A stretch of DNA of 15,842 bases. It comes from Thermoanaerobaculales bacterium (GTDB lineage Bacteria > Acidobacteriota > Thermoanaerobaculia > Thermoanaerobaculales > Sulfomarinibacteraceae). The stretch lies in contig JAOZUP010000041.1 of assembly GCA_029938595.1 (NCBI GenBank), positions 1 to 15,842 of the forward strand, given 5' to 3'. Position numbers and translations under genes: made by a program. How positions within the stretch are numbered: the first letter of the stretch is position 1; each line of letters starts with the position of its first letter. Under the pieces are notes generated by a model. It was not told the DNA's origin, ran no database searches, and saw nothing but the letters and a program-made list of their open reading frames with translations. Shown piece after piece: positions 12,801 to 15,842 of this stretch.

Positions 12801-15121
12801 CCCGGCCCGACGCCCACTTCACGATGAGTGCGGACGAGGTCTACACCGGCGAGAAGGTGGTCTTCACCGATACCTCGTCGAAAACGGCCCTCAATACCAA
12901 GGCCCTCGGTATTGGTTGGACGCCGCCGGCCCCCGAGATCGGTCAGGACATCACGTTCACCCTGAGCGGCATCGTCGGCGACATCGAGAAGGCCACGTGG
13001 GACTTCGGCGACGCCGGTTGTGACGGCCCCTCAACCGACATCTGCGTACCAAACCTGTGGAACGATTGCTCGGCGATCAGCTTCGCCTATGCTTCCGGGG
13101 GAGCGAAGTCGGTCAGCGTCATCCTCGAGCTCGAAGGCGGCGGCGCCGACAGCGCCGATCCGGTGACGGTCAACATCGCCAACAGCGGTACGTGCGAAGA
13201 AGGCGGTGGCGGCTGCAGCTACACTCTCAGCGAGTACTCGGCGAGCTTCCCGCCCGAAGGGGGCAGCGGCTCCTTCGACGTCACCACTACCGCCGAGTGC
13301 GCCTGGAACGCGACCACAACGTCGTCGTGGGTGACTATCGGCTCGGGCGCGGGCTCGGGCCCCGGGACGGTCTCGTACACGGCCGCCGCCAATGGGGGAT
13401 TGTTCACCCGTTCGGCGATCATCAGGGTCGAGGGCAAGATTTACAGGGTGACCCAAGATGCCGACCAGGGCGACACCGCACCCACCGCCTGGCTGTGGAC
13501 CGTCACGCGGGTCGAGGACGAGGGCGGCAGCCCGATCAACGAGGACGTTGGCACCGGTAGTGAGCAGCACTTCAGCCATGTCTTTGCAGAACCCGGTCTG
13601 TACCGGGTGAGCCTGACCGCCAGCAACTGCTTCGGCTCCGACTCGACCCTGGACTATGTCATGGTCGATGAGGCGCCGGTGGAAGACTTCGTGGTCGGTG
13701 CGGCGGTCAGCCTCGACGGCGCCCACGACACCCGCTGGGAGTCCGACCTTCGCTTCTACAACCCGTGCGGTGAAGACCTCGATGTCCGCATCGAGTACCA
13801 GCCCGAGAACACCGACAACACCGGTGCCGACCTGGTCTTCCGCGAGTTCGCGCTCGGACCGGACGAGACCCGAATTTTTGCCGACATCACCGAGGCCATT
13901 CCCGGTCTCGAGGGTGACGAGATTACAGGCTCGGTGCGCATCGAGTCGCAGAGCAATTCGGGCTGCAAGGTGCTGTCGGTTTCGCGCACCTTCAACGACA
14001 CTCCGGAGGGCTCGCTCGGGCTCTTCGTGCCGGCGCTGCCCGTGAAACGCGTCGGCCGTGAGTTCCTCGACCTCACGGGTCTGATTCAGAGCCAGGATTA
14101 CCGCACCAACCTACGGCTCGTCAGCTACAGCGACGAGGAAGTTTGGATTCCGATCACGGCCTACGACAAGGGCGGCCACCAGGTCGGAGAGACCCGGAGC
14201 GCCATGGTTCGCGGCCATAGCACCAAGCAGCTCAACGAGATCGCCATCTGGCTCGGGCTGGAAAGCGGCCCGGCGCCCTTCTCGGTGCGGGTGAATGTCG
14301 ACGGCCATGACGTCGAGGTCTTCGGGACGGTGGTCGACAACCTCACCGGCGACTCGGTGCTCTACCTGTCCTCGTTCCACGACGAGAATATGATCTGGCT
14401 GGCCGGCGTTGCCAGTCTCGAGGGCGTCAACGAATCGCAGTGGCGCACCGATCTGTGGCTCTACAACCCGACCGAGGACTGGCTCGGAGGCGAGGTAGAG
14501 TTCGTGATCGGCGACGACCCCGATAACTCCTACGGCTTCGAGTGGCCGACCCTCGGTGCCCACCGGACCAAACAGTACCTCGACATCGTTTCGGAAAACC
14601 TTGGTCTGGAGGAGACCCGTGGCTACATCGTCCTGACCGGCGCCGACGGCGGCCCCGCGCCGCAGGTCGCTGCGCGCACCTACAACCTCGATGCGGTGAC
14701 CGGCGGGACCTACGGACTCAACCTGCGGGCCTTTGGGAGCGACGATCTCCTGCTGCCGGGCGAGACCGGCTTTATCACCGGGATCTCGAACTCCGAAGAC
14801 CAAAGTGTGGGCTTCCGTACCAACCTGGGCTTCCTGAACACCGACCGCGACGGATGGACCGGGGTTCGGATCACCATGTACGACGTCTACGGCGTCGAGG
14901 CGGCGGATCCCTACGAGTTCCAGATAGCGCCTGGCAAGCTGCGGCAGTTCGACATCTTCAAGAAGCTCGGCCTCGGCGGTGTGACCATGACCGGGTCGAT
15001 CAGGGTAGAGGTCACGAGTGGGGGCGGCGTCGCGGTCTATGCGACCGAGATCGACAATCGCACCCAGGACTCGATCTTCATCCCTGCGCAGCGGATGTTC
15101 CAGGGGTTGGCGCCGCAGTAG
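9848..15121 (+). CDS. Giant exported mosaic protein: propeller, PKD/Ig, BACON-like domains and four C-terminal repeats
   Basis: The 1757-residue product is probably a surface adhesin or scaffold. ATG 9848 follows GGAGGTG (9838-9844) and starts a long signal peptide ending near ASPASAQ (about residue 35). The open frame reaches back to 9662, but the promoter lies inside that stretch. Residues 40-398 have LVIVD-like propeller motifs (LSIYNIDDPKNPTHTAT; IQIWDIANPEVPQRLW). Three Ig/PKD-like domains follow (401-690). A PKD-like module with four cysteines (692-795; GCDG, ECIPTLWNDC) precedes a BACON-like domain (799-888; CSYSLNPTSHTV to FIVTQNA). A second cysteine-PKD spans 890-980, a third with a second BACON-like domain 1020-1204, and these lie between two halves of another PKD domain. 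Residues 1281-1757 are four repeats of about 115-120 residues (WRTDLWLYNP, RTNLGFLNT type; conserved DI near the middle). No catalytic motif or anchor is seen. Terminator at 15145-15171. Confidence 0.93.
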   Translation: MFRTWNQTLTTFLRAAPILALALVAAASASPASAQTHCTSWVDTLLDTTENCVSEPWRPRASDVDTFRWKGHDYVIFNRGNELSIYNIDDPKNPTHTATSDFDFGTRGDSDYDLIDFDVCDDCRYAVLSHKVKRTVVFDLGAGGTPSFPAGAYAFYDGRDNKIGGYVFSKGGQEYLVSGTGPGECFSGSKLHTLDGLSSLSFLSCIEIGGAGILLDGVHEYDTGAAFYLFSSGGDGNTHVFRADGAGATLSLTYLTSPIGMRGKRYELSIDRNNALLASANLDASEIQIWDIANPEVPQRLWTVSGQANNVSLRSPSIGSVPTLMTNVAGWPDSTRTFTVGSTGPEEFEADFWTDPSLVHNDLPVCAFAAGGALSPDGSVLFLSRYAIHQVFDLSDCLQPTPAVADLAITPDPVFPGDAVTVRDTTTGRVDRWALWVTEEPSGALVAGDPTPSGPPNPHEIPYQIPQDLPWDTSYQAYVVVESDDLTPTDPDFDTEIVINRTPGATISIEPAAVVVGESVTLTATAEGNPDANPYTWTIDPPVGVDFYRDTASTVVTLDKPGVWAFYLTVDYQHGAAAGGTYQATAEIIDFNVTSVAADFTISPASPLHTQEITLDGSISKPVGGNLSYQWTVEEFSGSGTYTGCSATDVCTIPGDSLQPDTWYTVSLMVTNNDDQATSSISQNVLVGDGAIQPSISFSPTSPEIGTNVVFTIGGVPGDIDNANWNMGGSGCDGADSRPECIPTLWNDCKAVAFEYSSGGTKTVSLTIEIGDNTFTADDVPVTVASSGSCGGTTPPATCSYSLNPTSHTVGSAATPDGVYKSFQVTTASGCAWTVATTFPWINDLSPSGQVTGSGTVRYQVDENTGPKRTGSVIAGGRGFIVTQNAPYAAENFTMSSSQPDIGEVVTFTVDPVLEVASWDFGDDDCRGNSPVINCLFLPTGTCNTMRWTYPTSGEKTVTMVLTDARAKTKYPTVRTIGECCLADARPDAHFTMSADEVYTGEKVVFTDTSSKTALNTKALGIGWTPPAPEIGQDITFTLSGIVGDIEKATWDFGDAGCDGPSTDICVPNLWNDCSAISFAYASGGAKSVSVILELEGGGADSADPVTVNIANSGTCEEGGGGCSYTLSEYSASFPPEGGSGSFDVTTTAECAWNATTTSSWVTIGSGAGSGPGTVSYTAAANGGLFTRSAIIRVEGKIYRVTQDADQGDTAPTAWLWTVTRVEDEGGSPINEDVGTGSEQHFSHVFAEPGLYRVSLTASNCFGSDSTLDYVMVDEAPVEDFVVGAAVSLDGAHDTRWESDLRFYNPCGEDLDVRIEYQPENTDNTGADLVFREFALGPDETRIFADITEAIPGLEGDEITGSVRIESQSNSGCKVLSVSRTFNDTPEGSLGLFVPALPVKRVGREFLDLTGLIQSQDYRTNLRLVSYSDEEVWIPITAYDKGGHQVGETRSAMVRGHSTKQLNEIAIWLGLESGPAPFSVRVNVDGHDVEVFGTVVDNLTGDSVLYLSSFHDENMIWLAGVASLEGVNESQWRTDLWLYNPTEDWLGGEVEFVIGDDPDNSYGFEWPTLGAHRTKQYLDIVSENLGLEETRGYIVLTGADGGPAPQVAARTYNLDAVTGGTYGLNLRAFGSDDLLLPGETGFITGISNSEDQSVGFRTNLGFLNTDRDGWTGVRITMYDVYGVEAADPYEFQIAPGKLRQFDIFKKLGLGGVTMTGSIRVEVTSGGGVAVYATEIDNRTQDSIFIPAQRMFQGLAPQ

Positions 15122-15144
15122 CTTCGGGCTCAACAAACCAACAC

Positions 15145-15171
15145 AAGGGGCTGCACTGTAGCCCCTTTCTT
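15145..15171 (+). terminator. Rho-independent terminator of the giant surface-protein gene
   Basis: AAGGGGCT (15145-15152) pairs with AGCCCCTT (15160-15167) around a 7-nt loop, followed by TCTTT. It begins 23 bases after the stop codon. Confidence 0.88.
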
Positions 15172-15174
15172 TAT

Positions 15175-15210
15175 CGTTAGAACGTTTAACGTTATACCGT
15201 TCAACGATTC
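15175..15210. repeat. Second copy of the AACGTT-type array
   Basis: Units alternate 8, 7, 8, 7 bp: CGTTAGAA, CGTTTAA, CGTTATAC, CGTTCAA, then CGATTC. The first 19 bases (CGTTAGAACGTTTAACGTT) are identical to 1428-1446. It lies directly behind the terminator and upstream of the last gene. Confidence 0.8.
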
Positions 15211-15233
15211 GGCGGGTGGCATGTTTGTTGCTC

Positions 15234-15239
15234 TATAAT
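15234..15239 (+). promoter_or_regulatory. Candidate -10 element for the last gene
   Basis: A perfect TATAAT lies about 54 bases upstream of the ATG at 15293. No good -35 match stands at the expected distance (the site is GC-rich), so the promoter may need an activator or may be a chance match. Confidence 0.45.
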
Positions 15240-15292
15240 CCCGAGTAAGCACAACGCGGTGCCGTGATGGCATCTTTTAGGAGAGAAAATTG

Positions 15293-15842
15293 ATGAAATT
15301 CCTCGCACTGAGTGTCCTGTTGCCGGTGCTCCTTGCAGCGCCGGTCGTTGCGGTTGCCGAGACCCCGGAGCCCGGAGAGATCATTGACCGGATGATTGCT
15401 GCCGCCGGCGGTGAGGCCTTTGCAAAAATCGGCGTGCTCAAGCTCGAGGTCGAGCAGGAGGACACCCGCAACGACGGCAGCGGGACCAGCAGGGTCTACA
15501 CCGCCTACGTCGACACGGCGCACCTCGAGAACCAACGCATTGAGTACCCCGGCGATGTGGTCGTGGCCCACCACGGGGCCGGCGGATGGTCGACCAAGGG
15601 CGGAAAGATGGACGATCGGCCGCAGACGTCGTCGATGGCGCAAAAAACCCTCAACCAGACCCTGTTCCCCCTGCTTCTGCCCTACAGCCTCAAAATGGAA
15701 GGAGTGTGGGTGAAGGAGGCTAGCGAGGCGACGTTGGGGGGGCGCAAGGTCTGGGTCCTCGGCCTGCCCTTCGCCAAGGGCTTCTTCTCTTCGCCGGTGC
15801 TAACCACCACCTGGATCATGGTTGTGGCCCAGGACGACTACT
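15293..15842 (+). CDS. Exported protein, possibly LolA/LolB-like fold (3' truncated by window end)
   Basis: The frame is open from ATG 15293 to the window edge, giving 183 residues without a stop. AGGAGAG at 15279-15285 is a good ribosome binding site. Residues 1-22 form a signal peptide (MKFLALSVLLPVLLAAPVVA, then VA, cleavage before ETPEPGE). The mature start PGEIIDRMIAAAGGEAFAKI, followed by a β-strand such as VLKLEVEQEDT, resembles the start of periplasmic proteins of the outer-membrane lipoprotein-sorting (LolA/LolB-like) superfamily, in which a helix carrying the AxGG pattern precedes a half-barrel of strands. Later strands (RVYTAYVDTAHLENQRIEYP, GAGGWSTKGGKM, GRKVWVLGLPF) fit that fold. 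No lipobox cysteine is present, so a soluble periplasmic protein is likeliest. The assignment rests on fold pattern only, and the C-terminus is missing. Confidence 0.75.
   Translation, partial: MKFLALSVLLPVLLAAPVVAVAETPEPGEIIDRMIAAAGGEAFAKIGVLKLEVEQEDTRNDGSGTSRVYTAYVDTAHLENQRIEYPGDVVVAHHGAGGWSTKGGKMDDRPQTSSMAQKTLNQTLFPLLLPYSLKMEGVWVKEASEATLGGRKVWVLGLPFAKGFFSSPVLTTTWIMVVAQDDY

Noticed and set aside
10352..12817. Long minus-strand frames opposite the giant protein
   Set aside because: Low-complexity Gly/Arg/Val/Asp shadows with no recognisable domain, while the plus-strand frame has consistent domain structure throughout.

Overview
The window is GC-rich bacterial DNA dominated by exported proteins with β-propeller and β-sandwich architecture, plus one core gene (coaD). 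Signal peptides, FG-GAP repeats, PKD/BACON-type domains and short simple-repeat arrays between genes suggest a Gram-negative environmental bacterium. My best guess is Acidobacteriota (Thermoanaerobaculia-like). That placement rests on protein style only, since there is no rRNA or marker-gene comparison.

Layout. (1) Bases 1-1433: 3' end of a gene for a large propeller/fibronectin-like secreted protein. (2) 1424-1546: an intergenic array built from 7-8 bp units. (3) 1568-3255, plus strand: coaD (phosphopantetheine adenylyltransferase, apparently leaderless) overlapping a GT4-type glycosyltransferase by one base. (4) 3254-3368: a second heptamer array forming a 16-bp hairpin, then a terminator serving the minus strand. 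(5) 5730-3393, minus strand: a tightly coupled three-gene operon (XRE regulator, TPR protein, exported propeller-like protein) with a clear sigma-70 promoter at 5805-5833. (6) 5980-7644, plus: an exported protein with six FG-GAP calcium-loop motifs. (7) 7645-7999: a third heptamer array, hairpin, candidate terminator, near-consensus promoter and about 155 nt of leader. (8) 8000-9526: an exported protein of unrecognised family. (9) 9527-9847: strong terminator, an inverted repeat sharing its T-tract, and a promoter. (10) 9848-15121: a 1757-residue exported mosaic protein (propeller, Ig/PKD, cysteine-rich PKD, BACON-like and four C-terminal repeats). (11) 15122-15292: terminator, a second copy of the first array, and a promoter. 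(12) 15293-end: start of an exported gene, possibly LolA/LolB-like, cut by the window edge.

Working together. CoaD makes dephospho-CoA in the cytoplasm and is co-transcribed with a sugar transferase that probably decorates surface glycans. The XRE-TPR-exported trio looks like a small regulatory unit with an envelope output. The two large surface-protein genes have the same promoter design and long leaders, and look like abundant structural or adhesive surface proteins. I see no CRISPR array, transposase, phage gene, tRNA or rRNA. The most unusual signals are the stop-codon-abutting heptamer arrays and a PKD domain apparently split by insertion of a duplicated PKD-BACON cassette in the giant protein.
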